64,000 bases of DNA from Faecalibacterium duncaniae (GCF_010509575.1 NZ_CP048437.1:2232001-2296000), one strand, 5' to 3'; positions 8,727 to 18,886 are shown, counted from the stretch's first letter. Translations and numbers: made by a program. Notes: generated by a model from the letters alone, not told the origin.

Positions 8727-9935
8727 TTATGCGTTCTGGATCACAGCGATACCAGGCAGCTCCTTGCCCTCCAGATACTCCAGAGAAGCGCCGCCGCCGG
8801 TAGAGATGTGGGTCATCTTGTCGCCCAGGCCCATCTGCTGCACAGCTGCTGCGCTGTCGCCGCCGCCGATCACGGTGGTAGCATCGCTCTCAGCCATAGC
8901 CTTGGCAACAGCCAGAGTACCAGCTGCCAGGGTGGGGTTCTCGAACACGCCCATGGGGCCGTTCCACACCACGGTCTTGGATGCCTTGACAGCATCGGCA
9001 AACAGCTTCATGGTCTCGGGGCCGATATCGCAGCCCTCCATGTCAGCAGGGATGGCAGTGACGGGCACCACAGTGACATCCACGGGAGCGTCGATGGGAT
9101 CGGGGAAGTCCTTGATGCAGGCTGCATCCACAGGCAGCAGCAGCTTCACGCCCTTCTCCTTGGCCTTGGCCATCATTTCCTTGCAGTAATCCAGCTTGGT
9201 ATCGTCGCACAGGCTCTTGCCGACTTCGTAGCCCTGTGCCTTGACGAAGGTGTAAGCCATGCCGCCGCCGATGATCAGGGTATCGACCTTCTCCAGCAGA
9301 TTGGAGATGACGTTCAGCTTATCGGCGACCTTAGCGCCGCCCAGGATGGCGGTGAAGGGACGGACGGGATTGTTGACAGCGTTGCCCAGGTACTTGATCT
9401 CCTTCTCCATCAGGTAACCGACAGCGGTATCCTTAATGTAGTCGGTGACACCTGCGGTGGAGCAGTGTGCACGGTGGCAGCTGCCGAATGCATCGTCAAC
9501 GTATGCATCTGCCAGAGAAGCCAGCTCCTGGCTGAACTCAGGCATGTTCTTGGTTTCTTCCTTGCGGAAACGGGTGTTCTGCAGCAGAACGACATCGCCG
9601 TTGTTCATTGCGGCAACAGCAGCCTTTGCGTTCTCGCCCACAACGTTATCGTCATCAGCGAACACAACGGTCTTGCCCAGCTTTGCGCTCAGAGCCACAG
9701 CAACGGGTGCCAGGCTGAACTTTGCCTCGGGGCCGTTCTTGGGTTTGCCCAGGTGGCTGCACAGGATGACCTTAGCACCATCGTTGACCAGCTTCTGGAT
9801 GGTGGGCAGAGCCGCATTGATGCGGTTCTCGTTGGTGATCACGCCGTCCTTCATCGGGACATTGAAATCGCAGCGGACAAGGACCTTCTTGCCGCAGTAA
9901 TTCTGATCGTCGATCGTTTTCTTACCTAAACCCAT
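8727..9935 (-). CDS. pgk: Phosphoglycerate kinase
   Basis: Pgk makes ATP from 1,3-bisphosphoglycerate. The 402-residue product has the N-terminal substrate segment [11 protein letters not shown] (~22-32) and the basic-patch motif [12 protein letters not shown] (~58), both for 3-PG binding. At the C-terminus it has the nucleotide-binding stretch [10 protein letters not shown] and the glycine loop [19 protein letters not shown] lies 8 bp before the ATG. It has its own promoter and terminator. Confidence 0.97.
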   Translation of the reverse strand: MGLGKKTIDDQNYCGKKVLVRCDFNVPMKDGVITNENRINAALPTIQKLVNDGAKVILCSHLGKPKNGPEAKFSLAPVAVALSAKLGKTVVFADDDNVVGENAKAAVAAMNNGDVVLLQNTRFRKEETKNMPEFSQELASLADAYVDDAFGSCHRAHCSTAGVTDYIKDTAVGYLMEKEIKYLGNAVNNPVRPFTAILGGAKVADKLNVISNLLEKVDTLIIGGGMAYTFVKAQGYEVGKSLCDDTKLDYCKEMMAKAKEKGVKLLLPVDAACIKDFPDPIDAPVDVTVVPVTAIPADMEGCDIGPETMKLFADAVKASKTVVWNGPMGVFENPTLAAGTLAVAKAMAESDATTVIGGGDSAAAVQQMGLGDKMTHISTGGGASLEYLEGKELPGIAVIQNA

Positions 9936-10026
9936 GGTAACAAACTCCTCTCAAATTCTTTTCGTTCGGAATCGAATTTTGCTCTTCATCGGGGGCCGCG
10001 CACTGCGAACTTCCCCGTACATCCTT

Positions 10027-10055
10027 ATTATAAACAAAAAGCGTGTGTATTGCAA
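10027..10055 (-). promoter_or_regulatory. Predicted pgk promoter
   Basis: TTGCAA (10055-10050) and TATAAT (10032-10027) are 17 bp apart on the minus strand. The transcript would have a ~85-nt leader. Confidence 0.75.
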
Positions 10056-10151
10056 GGACAGGGGATGGATAATTTATTAACAAACATTTGTTGCAGAAGC
10101 AAAGAAATGTGGTGATTTTGCCGGAACGCACCAAAAAACGCCGTTTTTTCT

Positions 10152-10194
10152 GAAAAAGACCCGCCGCAGGGAGTGTTCGCCCCCGCAGCGGGTC
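10152..10194 (-). terminator. Terminator of EPS cluster 1
   Basis: A GACCCGCTGCGGGG/CCCTGCGGCGGGTC stem (10194-10158, one mismatch) is followed by a U-run (10157-10152). It ends the ~10-kb minus-strand EPS operon right after the flippase gene. Confidence 0.9.
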
Positions 10195-10202
10195 CTGTCC
10201 AT

Positions 10203-11651
10203 TCAGGATGTTTTCCGGAACTTCTGCTTCGCTTTTTCCAGATATTCCAGCACCAGCGGATTTTTCATGCCCAGCAGGATGACCGCGTATGCAGCCACTG
10301 AGCCCAGCACTGCCGCCAGAATGCAGATGAGATTGGGCAGAGCCAGTGCCTTGACCCCGGTACAGACAAGAACGATACCCACACAGCCGCAGAGCACCGA
10401 GCCAACGGTGCGCCGGTCAGCTGAGACCGTGACCAGACCCCTGGAGCAGCGGATACAGAGTATCATGGAGCACAGCTCTGCCAGCAGGGTGGTAAAGGCC
10501 GCCGCATTCTCCCGGAACCGCGGGATGAGCAGGATGTTCAGCCCCACGTTCAGCAGACCGCTGACCAGCGTGATCCAGAACAGTTCCTTTTCTCTTCCGC
10601 AGGGCAGAAGCGCGCAGGAATTGTACAGCCAGCCAAACAGACAGACGATCAGGGCAAGACTCAGGATCTGCAGGGGCATCACCGCATCCAGATAGCTTTC
10701 CCCGGAAATAAAGAGGACGACCTCCCGGCTGAGGGCAAACAGTCCCACCACAGCCGGAGCCACCACCACGATGAGCGCGTTGAAGATATTGTTGAACAGC
10801 TTGTTGAAGTTTGCCTTGTCCCCCACGCCCGCATAATGGGACAGCCGCGGGATAGACACCACCAGCACCGCCGAAAGCAGGTTCTTTACAATGCCATAGA
10901 TCTTACCCGCCACCGAGTAAATGCCCACATTGTAATCTGTTCCCAGAATGCCCAGAATCGTGGTATCCGAACTGACATAAAGGGTCGTTGCCAGCGTGGA
11001 TGCAAAGATGATGAGGATGGGCTTGAGGTGCTTTTTCCAGTCGATCCTTCTTGTCAGCCAGATGGTGCAGTACCGCCGGACCCGGAAAAAGTTGAGCACA
11101 TTGGCACCTACCGCCGCAAACACCGTGATGCCCGCATAGATGCAGTAGTCATCCCGGGTCTTGACGAAGGCAAACAGCATGAAAATGGACAGCACCTGAA
11201 ACAGCAGGCCTCGGATGGTGATATAGGTATACTCCTCAAAGATCGTGAACACCCATTCGGTACCGATGGTCGTAAAGAAAATCTGTAAACTCAGCACCAG
11301 CATCAGGTCGGTATAGGCATGGAGCTTTGTCCAGAAAAGCATCGTCACCGCCAATGCCGCATAGGTCAGGGCCGTGGAGATCATATTGATGGAGAACATC
11401 TCCGATGCAAAAGCCGACAGTTTTTCCCGGTCATTCACATAGCGGGAGCCCTCACGCACCGCATAGGAGGAGATGCCAAGGCCTGCAAACAGCAGAAAAT
11501 ACCCGCAGACGGAGCTTGCAAAGTTCACTTTGCCCAGGTTTTCCACCTGAAGAACATTAGAAGCGTAAGGGAATGTGATGAGCGGGAAGATAATATTCAT
11601 CAGTGTCTTGAATGCGCTCATCGCTGCATTCAGACTGAGGGACTTTTTCAT
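10203..11651 (-). CDS. Wzx-type polysaccharide flippase
   Basis: This 482-residue protein is a multi-pass membrane protein with about 12-14 hydrophobic segments. It starts with the typical MATE/Wzx opening (ALKTLMNIIFPL-like; here AFKTLMNIIFPLITFPYAS). Such proteins flip undecaprenyl-diphosphate-linked repeat units across the membrane for polymerisation. The position as last gene of an EPS cluster with a priming transferase and a polymerase supports this. It begins right where the upstream glycosyltransferase ends (11652). A second, unrelated-looking flippase lies in the island at 21246-22769. Confidence 0.9.
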   Translation of the reverse strand: MKKSLSLNAAMSAFKTLMNIIFPLITFPYASNVLQVENLGKVNFASSVCGYFLLFAGLGISSYAVREGSRYVNDREKLSAFASEMFSINMISTALTYAALAVTMLFWTKLHAYTDLMLVLSLQIFFTTIGTEWVFTIFEEYTYITIRGLLFQVLSIFMLFAFVKTRDDYCIYAGITVFAAVGANVLNFFRVRRYCTIWLTRRIDWKKHLKPILIIFASTLATTLYVSSDTTILGILGTDYNVGIYSVAGKIYGIVKNLLSAVLVVSIPRLSHYAGVGDKANFNKLFNNIFNALIVVVAPAVVGLFALSREVVLFISGESYLDAVMPLQILSLALIVCLFGWLYNSCALLPCGREKELFWITLVSGLLNVGLNILLIPRFRENAAAFTTLLAELCSMILCIRCSRGLVTVSADRRTVGSVLCGCVGIVLVCTGVKALALPNLICILAAVLGSVAAYAVILLGMKNPLVLEYLEKAKQKFRKTS

Positions 11652-12635
11652 TCAGATCTCCACTTCGTAAGTTTTTCTGGCCTGTTTCTTTTTCAGCCAG
11701 CTGTTCCAGAGCAGATACGAATACAACGTTTTTATAAAATACCGATACTGCCCTGCACGAAGCCAGCCTAGCAGAAGGGGGCCGGCATTTCTCTTAAACT
11801 CCCGTTCCGCTTCGGCACACGCCTGCTCCATAAAAGCATCATCCTTGCAGTATTTCACCACAATTTCTCTGCACCGGAGCGCATATCCGGCCCGTGCAGA
11901 CCGGTACACGAACGGTTCATCTGCAAACACTTTGCAGATACGCTGCCATGCCTTCAGCTCTGTCAGTTTTCCTGCCGAGTAATGCCCGCTCGTCACCGAG
12001 TCATCGTTGACATAGTAATAGTAAAGTGCCTTGTCGATGCAGGCAATTTTTTCTGCCTTTCGGATACATTTCGCAAGAAACAGCGTATCCTCACCAATTT
12101 TCAAGTCAGTATCAAACGCAACGTCTTGCGTGACCGCGCGGCGGTAAACTGCTCCCCAGCACACTGTATGTGCCTTCCGGCTGTTCCAGTCATATCGTCT
12201 GACCGGCATAACACTGACTTTCTCCGTCTCATCGCTCTTTGTCTGGGTTCGTCCGGTCGTGCCCAGAAGATCCAGACCGTAACAATAAGCAATCTCCGCA
12301 CCGGTCTCATCCAGCACTCTTTTGAGCCGCTCTATGCACTCGGCATGGAGTGAATCATCCGGGTCAGCAAAAGAAATCAGCGTGCCTGTACTTTTTTCCA
12401 GTCCCAGATTTCGCGCAGAGGAAACACCACCGTTTGACTTATGGTATATCTTGATCCGCGGATCTTTTTCCGCGCAGCGCTGGCAGATGGCAAGGGAGTT
12501 GTCTGTTGACTCATCATCCACCAGAATGATCTCCAGATCCCGATAGGTCTGACCAAGGATGCTGTCCAGACATTTTTCCAGATACTTTTCCTTGTTATAG
12601 ATCGGCACAATGATACTGACGGTATCGTTCAGCAC
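11652..12635 (-). CDS. Family 2 glycosyltransferase (EPS cluster 1)
   Basis: The 327-residue product has an N-terminal GT-A fold: SIIVPIYNKEKYLEKCLDS (~8), the Asp pair LVDDESTDNS (~37) and the metal-binding FADPDDSLH (~90), a variant of DXD. It should transfer a sugar from a nucleotide donor to the lipid-linked repeat unit on the cytoplasmic face. The acceptor and sugar cannot be read from sequence. The C-terminal third is basic and amphipathic, which suits membrane association. It sits between a related GT2 and the flippase. Confidence 0.9.
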   Translation of the reverse strand: MLNDTVSIIVPIYNKEKYLEKCLDSILGQTYRDLEIILVDDESTDNSLAICQRCAEKDPRIKIYHKSNGGVSSARNLGLEKSTGTLISFADPDDSLHAECIERLKRVLDETGAEIAYCYGLDLLGTTGRTQTKSDETEKVSVMPVRRYDWNSRKAHTVCWGAVYRRAVTQDVAFDTDLKIGEDTLFLAKCIRKAEKIACIDKALYYYYVNDDSVTSGHYSAGKLTELKAWQRICKVFADEPFVYRSARAGYALRCREIVVKYCKDDAFMEQACAEAEREFKRNAGPLLLGWLRAGQYRYFIKTLYSYLLWNSWLKKKQARKTYEVEI

Positions 12636-12648
12636 AAATTTTCCTCCC

Positions 12649-13605
12649 TTATTTTGCCGCCGGGCCGTTTTTCAGCAGGAACAGTTTTGCATACAGCCTC
12701 CGGCTGCATCTGAGCAGCTGATACTTCCGCTGGCTGCTGGTGCAGAGCAGCTTTGCCGCCGCCGGGTCACACTCCTGCAGAAAGGCCTCCATCTTTGCGC
12801 GGCGCACCGTGTCCTGCATCAGATACGGATAGCAGTGCTCCACCACGCTCAGCATGGCAGCATCATTCTCCGGCATTCCCGGGTATGCTTCCCGGATGGC
12901 CCGATATTTCTGATAGCCCATATCCAGCTTATCCTCATAGAACTTCATGTTCCTGCGGTGAAGGATGCTGTCCGGGCGCTGATAGTAATAATACAGCGGC
13001 ACCGGGCGGTATACGACCTTGCTGCACTGCTGAAAAATGCGGTATGTCGTACCCTGATCTTCCATCATCCGCCCCAGCGGATAGCGGATATCCCGGAACA
13101 GCTCCCGCTTGTAGAGCTTGTTCCAGGCAAAATCCCCCAGCTCATCCGAGACAAGGGTGCTGCGGATGGCCTCCCGGCCTGTCATACACTGCACCGGTAC
13201 GGCGAGTTCAGCCGGGGCAAGCTCTTCCTCCCGTTCAAACATCCGGAAGCCCACCACAGCCACGTCCGCATCCTGTTCCTGCAGGTCACGGCAGAGCGTT
13301 TCCAGCATCCGGCTGTCCAGAAGATCATCACTGTCCACAAAGCAGAGATACGTTCCCTTTGCCCGTTCGAGCCCTGTGTTGCGTGCTGCAGAGAGGCCCC
13401 CGTTTTTCTGGTGGACTGCCGTTACACGTTCTTCCTGTGCGGCATATTCGTCGCAGATGGCTCCACTGGCATCGGTGGAACCATCATCCACCAGCAGGAC
13501 CTCAAGATTCCGATAGGTCTGGTGCAGGATGCTGTCCACGCAGCGGCAGAGATATCGCTCCACATTGTAGACCGGAACAATGACACTGATCAGCTCTGTC
13601 TCCAT
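12649..13605 (-). CDS. Family 2 glycosyltransferase (EPS cluster 1)
   Basis: This is a 318-residue GT2 enzyme with SVIVPVYNVERYLCRCVDS (~7), LVDDGSTDASG and FVDSDDLLD (~90). The start at 13605 is chosen because GAGGG lies ~8 bp upstream and the GT-A fold begins at once; a longer frame to 13728 would run into the upstream polymerase gene. It is closely similar in its N-terminal half to the GT2 genes at 14778 and 15792, suggesting duplication within the cluster. Confidence 0.9.
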   Translation of the reverse strand: METELISVIVPVYNVERYLCRCVDSILHQTYRNLEVLLVDDGSTDASGAICDEYAAQEERVTAVHQKNGGLSAARNTGLERAKGTYLCFVDSDDLLDSRMLETLCRDLQEQDADVAVVGFRMFEREEELAPAELAVPVQCMTGREAIRSTLVSDELGDFAWNKLYKRELFRDIRYPLGRMMEDQGTTYRIFQQCSKVVYRPVPLYYYYQRPDSILHRRNMKFYEDKLDMGYQKYRAIREAYPGMPENDAAMLSVVEHCYPYLMQDTVRRAKMEAFLQECDPAAAKLLCTSSQRKYQLLRCSRRLYAKLFLLKNGPAAK

Positions 13606-13616
13606 GTTCTGTTCCC

Positions 13617-14765
13617 TCAGAAGAATGTTTCTCTGCCGATGTGGAGGATCTCCGAGGTGTACGGACAAATGGCATTGTTGCCCTGAATATACGCCTGATA
13701 GATCCAGATGATGACCAGCATTCCCCACATGGCAGCCTTCAGCAGCTTGCGCAGACGCTCATCCTCCACGCACTTGACCACACGGCCAATGGCGAGATAA
13801 CGGAAGAACGCAAAATACAGGCAGATGCGGTAGAGCGGCACATTGATGTTGCGCAGCTGGGCCGTTGCCATCTCGATCAGGATCATCACGATCCAGAAAT
13901 CAGCATCCGAGCGGGTAAAGCGGCGGCGGCCCTCCCCTTCCTCTTTTGCGTACCAGCGATACAGCACAATGGGCAGGATCAGGAACGGCAGACGCACAAT
14001 GATGGGGTTCAGCGTGAAACCGCCCGCATTGGCATCATAATAATATCCGTAAAGTCGATCAATGAAGTCCACATTCAGGGCCAGCCTGACCACAGCCTTG
14101 CTGAAGAAGGCAAGGTAGACCGAAAATGCCGCCAGGCCACCCTTGACCCACCAGTTGTCGAAATGCTGAAGCAGGATATAGATCAGCAGCGCACCAAACG
14201 AGATAAAGGTGGCATTGTGGAACAGGCAGGAGACCGCCAGCAGTAGGACCGCCCAGTGATACTTTTTCTTCCACACAAAGCTGAACGCCAGAAATGCCAC
14301 GCCCAGCGCCACAGACTGCCGCTCGGCATTGTAGGTATCGCCATAATACAGGCAGAGGTAAGCCAGCCAGCCATAGGGCACGGAGACATACTCCTTATAC
14401 TGCACCAGCCCGATCATAAACAGGCCGCAGGCCAGCAGGTCCACCATAAAGTAGAGCCAGTGGACATCACCAAAAACATGGGCCGCCAGATAGACCAGCG
14501 TCATAAACAGCGGCTCTGTTTTGTGCCGCTGCCGGATGCAGGCCAGCAGACCATCCTGCAGCTTTGCATCCGCCACCCATTCCTCATACACCACGCTGTC
14601 CGTGCCAATGGACGGGTCCCGCAAGCCTGCCAATACCGCCATCACCAGCACCGCCAGCGCCAGGCAGAGATAAAAGCCCTTCTCGTTGTTTTTCTTCGTC
14701 CGCAGGTGCTCACCATAGGCGGCAATGCCCACAGAAACCGCAAAAGCCCCCAGATAAATCAGCAT
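13617..14765 (-). CDS. EpsG-family polysaccharide polymerase (Wzy-like)
   Basis: The 382-residue protein has ~10 hydrophobic segments and the EpsG signature block GLRDPSIGTDSVVYEEW (~47-63), with conserved Arg, Gly-Thr-Asp and Tyr. It also has the ERQSVALGVAFLAFSF membrane segment and a His-bearing CLFHNATF. EpsG-like proteins act as Wzy polymerases joining flipped repeat units outside. It lies between GT2 genes with short spacings. The island carries its own EpsG homologue at 23843. Confidence 0.88.
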   Translation of the reverse strand: MLIYLGAFAVSVGIAAYGEHLRTKKNNEKGFYLCLALAVLVMAVLAGLRDPSIGTDSVVYEEWVADAKLQDGLLACIRQRHKTEPLFMTLVYLAAHVFGDVHWLYFMVDLLACGLFMIGLVQYKEYVSVPYGWLAYLCLYYGDTYNAERQSVALGVAFLAFSFVWKKKYHWAVLLLAVSCLFHNATFISFGALLIYILLQHFDNWWVKGGLAAFSVYLAFFSKAVVRLALNVDFIDRLYGYYYDANAGGFTLNPIIVRLPFLILPIVLYRWYAKEEGEGRRRFTRSDADFWIVMILIEMATAQLRNINVPLYRICLYFAFFRYLAIGRVVKCVEDERLRKLLKAAMWGMLVIIWIYQAYIQGNNAICPYTSEILHIGRETFF

Positions 14766-14777
14766 AACTTCTCCATT

Positions 14778-15776
14778 TTATTTTTCGACCGTGTGTTTAT
14801 TTTTCCATTCTCCCAGACCATAAACGGCATAAAACAGCCGCTTGCTGATCAGAAGTGTTTCCACCTTGATCCGGTCTGCTCTTTTGGCCCAGGGCCGCCG
14901 GGTAAGCGCCCGGTGTTCCTGCACAAAGCGGCAGATCAGTGCCTGAGCCTCCGGATAGCTGGCAAAGCCGCCATCCAGAATGCCTTTCAGTGTCTTCAGG
15001 TATGTAACCAGCTGCAGATATTCCGCTTCTGCTTTCAGCACAGGGACCGTTTCCGCAATAAAGCGGGTCACGTCTTCGCCCACATCCAGAATGACCAGAT
15101 TCTTCTCGGCAATGCCGCTCTTCATGGTCGAACCGGTATGGATGCGGTAATCGTACATCGGTTCCGGAAACACTTCCACTTTTGCACAGCGGGCAATGGC
15201 CCGATACATTACCGCATAGTCCTCGTACAGGACGCCAACGGGGAACTGCAAATCTCCCCAAACCTCCCGCCGGAAGAAAACGCCGCCTGCTCCATGCCCG
15301 ATGCCCTGATGAAGCAGCATCCGGCGCATGGTCTCTTCCCGGTTCAGCATCTCTGGGATCTGGTGCGAATTTTCTGTCCGTCCCTCCGGCTGCTCTGTCG
15401 AGAACATCTCCAGCGGGGTCAGGGCTGCATCAGCACCATCTGCCTCACAGCGCTCCACAAATTGGTCAAACGCTGTGGAGCGGATCAGGTCATCGCTGTC
15501 CAGCAGGTAAAAATATTTTCCCTGCGCCTGTTTCAACCCAACGTTCCGGGCATCAGACTGCCCCCCATTGGGTTTATGGAACACCCGGATGCGGCCATCC
15601 TCCGCAGCCAGTTCATCACAAAGCTCTCCGCTGCCATCGGTGGAGCCGTCATCTACCAAAAGCAGCTCCCAGTTCTGGTAACTCTGCGCCTGCACACTCT
15701 GCACACAGTCCCGCAGATACGGATAAACATTATAGACCGGCACAATGACCGATACAAGCGGTTTTCTTTCCTCCAA
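14778..15776 (-). CDS. Family 2 glycosyltransferase (EPS cluster 1)
   Basis: A 332-residue GT2 with SVIVPVYNVYPYLRDCVQS (~9), LVDDGSTDGSGELCDEL (~38) and LLDSDDLIRSTAFDQF (~90) as the donor and metal sites. The C-terminal region (ARCAKVEVFPEPMYDYRIH) matches the usual acceptor-side portion of EPS GT2 enzymes. Twelve bp separate it from the polymerase gene downstream. Sugar specificity is unknown. Confidence 0.9.
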   Translation of the reverse strand: MEERKPLVSVIVPVYNVYPYLRDCVQSVQAQSYQNWELLLVDDGSTDGSGELCDELAAEDGRIRVFHKPNGGQSDARNVGLKQAQGKYFYLLDSDDLIRSTAFDQFVERCEADGADAALTPLEMFSTEQPEGRTENSHQIPEMLNREETMRRMLLHQGIGHGAGGVFFRREVWGDLQFPVGVLYEDYAVMYRAIARCAKVEVFPEPMYDYRIHTGSTMKSGIAEKNLVILDVGEDVTRFIAETVPVLKAEAEYLQLVTYLKTLKGILDGGFASYPEAQALICRFVQEHRALTRRPWAKRADRIKVETLLISKRLFYAVYGLGEWKNKHTVEK

Positions 15777-15791
15777 CCGGATCCCTCCACT

Positions 15792-16766
15792 TTACTTTTT
15801 TCCACGCCACTGCGTTTTTTCATAAACCCGTCGGGTCATGGCATAGCCGCTGTAGGAAAGCGCCGCCGCCAGCCGGGCCTTTTTGCGGGCCTGCGGATCC
15901 AGCAGAACATTCCGGCGGTATTTTTTCACTTCCTGCCAGAGAGCCTTCTCTATTTTTTCATGCTGCCTGTCCTGAATCTGGAACAGGATATTGCAGACAT
16001 TGCTCAGATAGCGGCACTCCGCCGCACGGCTCAGCCGGGGGAAATCACGCTTTACGTTTTCCATCAGCGCGTGGCAGTGCCGCACGCTGTCCAGCTTTCT
16101 GGGGTTGAAGGCCATATTCTGGATGCTGCTGCCCCGCTGGAAATAATAGTAATCCCGGTTTGCGATATGTGCCGCCTTATGGGCACGCTTTGTCACCTCG
16201 TAGGCGACCGGGATATCCTCATAGAGCTTGCCCACCGGGTAGCGCACGCCCTCAAACAGTGCACGCTTATAGAGCTTGGTGGGGGTGGTCACCTCCATGC
16301 CCTCCTGATACAGGATGCGGCGCAGGCATTCCTCCCGGCTCAGGATCTCGAATGCTTCCAGACGCTCTGTGGGCACGGACTGCACCGGCTGGCCCTCGAA
16401 CACCTCTTCAAAACAGCTGGCTGAAAAATCCGCTCCTGCCTGCTCCAGTGCCCGGTACAGGTTCTCGATGTAATAGGGTGACACCCAGTCATCGCCATCC
16501 ACAAAAGAGAGGTATTCCCCCTTTGCTGCGTCCACACCAGCGTTGCGGGCATCGGACAGACCGCCATTTTTCTTGTGGAGCACCCGCACCCGGGCATCCT
16601 GTGCAGCATATTCACCACAGAGGGTCTCGCTGCCATCGGTGGAGCCGTCGTCCACCAGCAGCAGCTCCATGTTCTGATAGCTCTGCCCCAGCAAGCTGTT
16701 CACACAGCGGTTCAGATATGGCTTTACATTATAAACAGGAACGATGATGCTTACCAAAGGATCCAT
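15792..16766 (-). CDS. Family 2 glycosyltransferase (EPS cluster 1)
   Basis: The 324-residue GT2 carries SIIVPVYNVKPYLNRCVNS (~5), LVDDGSTDGSETLCGEY (~36), GGLSDARNAGVD (~70) and FVDGDDWVSPYY (~88). Conserved blocks are nearly the same as in the two GT2 genes downstream (14778 and 12649), indicating a paralogous series. It is in a tight minus-strand array. Confidence 0.9.
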   Translation of the reverse strand: MDPLVSIIVPVYNVKPYLNRCVNSLLGQSYQNMELLLVDDGSTDGSETLCGEYAAQDARVRVLHKKNGGLSDARNAGVDAAKGEYLSFVDGDDWVSPYYIENLYRALEQAGADFSASCFEEVFEGQPVQSVPTERLEAFEILSREECLRRILYQEGMEVTTPTKLYKRALFEGVRYPVGKLYEDIPVAYEVTKRAHKAAHIANRDYYYFQRGSSIQNMAFNPRKLDSVRHCHALMENVKRDFPRLSRAAECRYLSNVCNILFQIQDRQHEKIEKALWQEVKKYRRNVLLDPQARKKARLAAALSYSGYAMTRRVYEKTQWRGKK

Positions 16767-16775
16767 CTTATCTCC

Positions 16776-17885
16776 TCATTTCAGCAGATCGAAGTAAAAC
16801 TCTTCCAGCTTCTTCGCCTCGGTGACGATATCAAAGCCGCCTGCCCGCATCTCAGCAGAGGTATCCCGCCGCCGGGCATTTTCTGCAGCCCGGATCGCCG
16901 CATCCGCCCAGACTGCCGGGCTTTCCTGCAAGCTCAGGTACTGCATCTCGGGCAGGACCTGAGCCTCCTGCGGCACCTCCGTGGAACAGATGACCGGCAA
17001 TGCCGCCGCTTGTGCTTCGATCAGCACGATCCCAAGCCCCTCATACCGCGAGGGCAGAACAAAGGCATCCATGGCCTGATAAAACTTTGCGGGATCGCTC
17101 TGGCGGCCCAGAAAGCGGACATTCTCCTGCAGCCCCAGTGCCTCCGCTTTCCGGCGGGCAGCGGCCTCGTTTTCCCCTTCTCCGATCAGCAGTAAAACGG
17201 CATCCGGCCGTTGCTTGCAGACCTCCGCCATTACATCCAGCAGAAATTCGTGATTTTTGGCATAGCAGAACCGTCCGACATGGCCCAGCACCAGTTCATC
17301 CCCCAGGCCAAGCTCCTGCCGGACAGCTTTCCGTTGGGCGGCATCATAAGTAAAGCGGTCGAGCTCAATGGCATTGTTGAACACCCGGAAAGGCTTTTCA
17401 CCATAAAGCCAGCTGCCTGCCGTTCTGGAGCAGGCACAGAGCCGGGTGGGATACACTGCGGCAAAGGGACGGAGCAGGTACTTCATCACATTTTTTGCCC
17501 CTTCTCCCCTGCCCACCGTAGAATGGTTATGCGCGATCCGGTTGGGCACCCCTGCACGCTTTGCCCCCCAGAGGGAAAGCACGCTCAGGGTGTTCATGTG
17601 GGAGTGAACGATCTGGTATCCGTTCTGACGGAACAGCCGCCCGATCTCCCGTTCATACTGCGGCAGGTGGGTATATTTTGGCACCACATACACCCGGCCG
17701 CCCAGCCGTTCGATCTCTTCCCGCTGGGGTAGGGTCGAGCCTTCCAGCGCGAAAAAATCAAACTGAACTCTGGAACGGTCCATGTGGCGGTAGTAGTTCA
17801 TCACCACCATCTCCACACCGCCGTAGTTCATATCCGTCATCATCTGGGCCACACGGATGGGCTGTGCATTCTGCTCCATGGTCAT
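16776..17885 (-). CDS. GT4-type (family 1) glycosyltransferase (EPS cluster 1)
   Basis: The 369-residue GT-B protein has an N-terminal acceptor half (QMMTDMNYGGVEMVVMNYY) and a C-terminal donor half with LGHVGRFCYAKNHEFLLD (~205), VRFLGRQSDPAKFYQAMD and the E-x7-E region PSRYEGLGIVLIEAQA (~290). It resembles EpsF/CapM-type retaining transferases. Its ATG overlaps the stop of the epimerase gene by 4 bp, so translation is probably coupled. Confidence 0.92.
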   Translation of the reverse strand: MTMEQNAQPIRVAQMMTDMNYGGVEMVVMNYYRHMDRSRVQFDFFALEGSTLPQREEIERLGGRVYVVPKYTHLPQYEREIGRLFRQNGYQIVHSHMNTLSVLSLWGAKRAGVPNRIAHNHSTVGRGEGAKNVMKYLLRPFAAVYPTRLCACSRTAGSWLYGEKPFRVFNNAIELDRFTYDAAQRKAVRQELGLGDELVLGHVGRFCYAKNHEFLLDVMAEVCKQRPDAVLLLIGEGENEAAARRKAEALGLQENVRFLGRQSDPAKFYQAMDAFVLPSRYEGLGIVLIEAQAAALPVICSTEVPQEAQVLPEMQYLSLQESPAVWADAAIRAAENARRRDTSAEMRAGGFDIVTEAKKLEEFYFDLLK

Positions 17886-18886
17886 ACCAGCTCCTTGCGG
17901 TCACAATCCTCGAACCAGTCCCGGAAGCTCTCCTCCAGCGTATAGTGGAACTTGTAATCGGTGGCGGCCAGCTTTCTGCCGCAGACATTGGTGGATACCA
18001 TCAGCTTCCGGACACGGGCGGGATGGATGCCCATCTTTTTGCCCCCGATGGGTCCCAGAATGCCCGCCGCAAACAGCAGCAGTCCGGCGGGCACCAACGG
18101 CACATGGCGGTGCAGGCCGGTCGCCTTCTGCATTGTATCGCAGATTTCTTCAATGGTATAAGCCGGCTCGTAGGTACAGTTATAGATCTCTGCTCCGGGG
18201 AAGGAATGATCCAGCATCCGGTACTTGAAGAAGCGCACCAACTCCTTGACATAGATGCACGCCTTGATGGTGTCCTTCCGGCCGGCATAAAAAAAGTAGC
18301 CCTTCTTCTGCCCCCTGTACAGGCGGGTCATGTTGCCGTGCTCCCCTTTGCCATAAACGATGCCTGGCCGCACGATGGTCAGCTCCCGGGCCGGATCACG
18401 GGCCTGCCAGATCTGGTGGATCTTTTCTGCCACCAGCTTGCTGATTCCATACGGCGTGTTGGGAGTTGGCAGAGTCTCCTCCGTCTTAAGGTCCTCAGAC
18501 GCACCATAGGGTGCAATGGAACTGGTGAATAAGATCTTCCGGATGCCGTATTTTTCCGCAAATGCGGTCACATTTTCCGCGCCCCGGATATTTGTTTCAA
18601 AATAGGCTTCTTCCGGGTGGCCGGGGGTGCGGTGGACCGCTGCCAGATCAAAAATCACGTCCTCCGGAGTCGGAACGAACTCAAAATCGATGGGCTTGCG
18701 CACATCCAGCCGGATATACTGCACCCCATCGTTCTTTTCCACAATGCCCGGCACCACGCCCTCTTCCCCGGGCATCACAAGATCCAGGTCGTAGATCACG
18801 TCGCTGGGTCTGACGCACTCCTTCAGCAGCAAATGAATGAGATGGGTGCCGATAAAACCAGATCCACCAAAAAGAATATAATTCAT
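17882..18886 (-). CDS. NAD-dependent epimerase/dehydratase
   Basis: This extended short-chain dehydrogenase (334 residues) has the Rossmann glycine motif FGGSGFIGTHLI (~4-15) and the catalytic Tyr-Lys in PYGISKLVAEK (~143-153), with an upstream Ser in TSSIAPYGAS. It likely modifies a nucleotide sugar or lipid-linked sugar for the EPS unit, such as a 4-epimerase. The exact reaction is not readable. It overlaps both neighbours by 4 bp (ATGA), placing it firmly in the operon. Confidence 0.9.
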   Translation of the reverse strand: MNYILFGGSGFIGTHLIHLLLKECVRPSDVIYDLDLVMPGEEGVVPGIVEKNDGVQYIRLDVRKPIDFEFVPTPEDVIFDLAAVHRTPGHPEEAYFETNIRGAENVTAFAEKYGIRKILFTSSIAPYGASEDLKTEETLPTPNTPYGISKLVAEKIHQIWQARDPARELTIVRPGIVYGKGEHGNMTRLYRGQKKGYFFYAGRKDTIKACIYVKELVRFFKYRMLDHSFPGAEIYNCTYEPAYTIEEICDTMQKATGLHRHVPLVPAGLLLFAAGILGPIGGKKMGIHPARVRKLMVSTNVCGRKLAATDYKFHYTLEESFRDWFEDCDRKELV

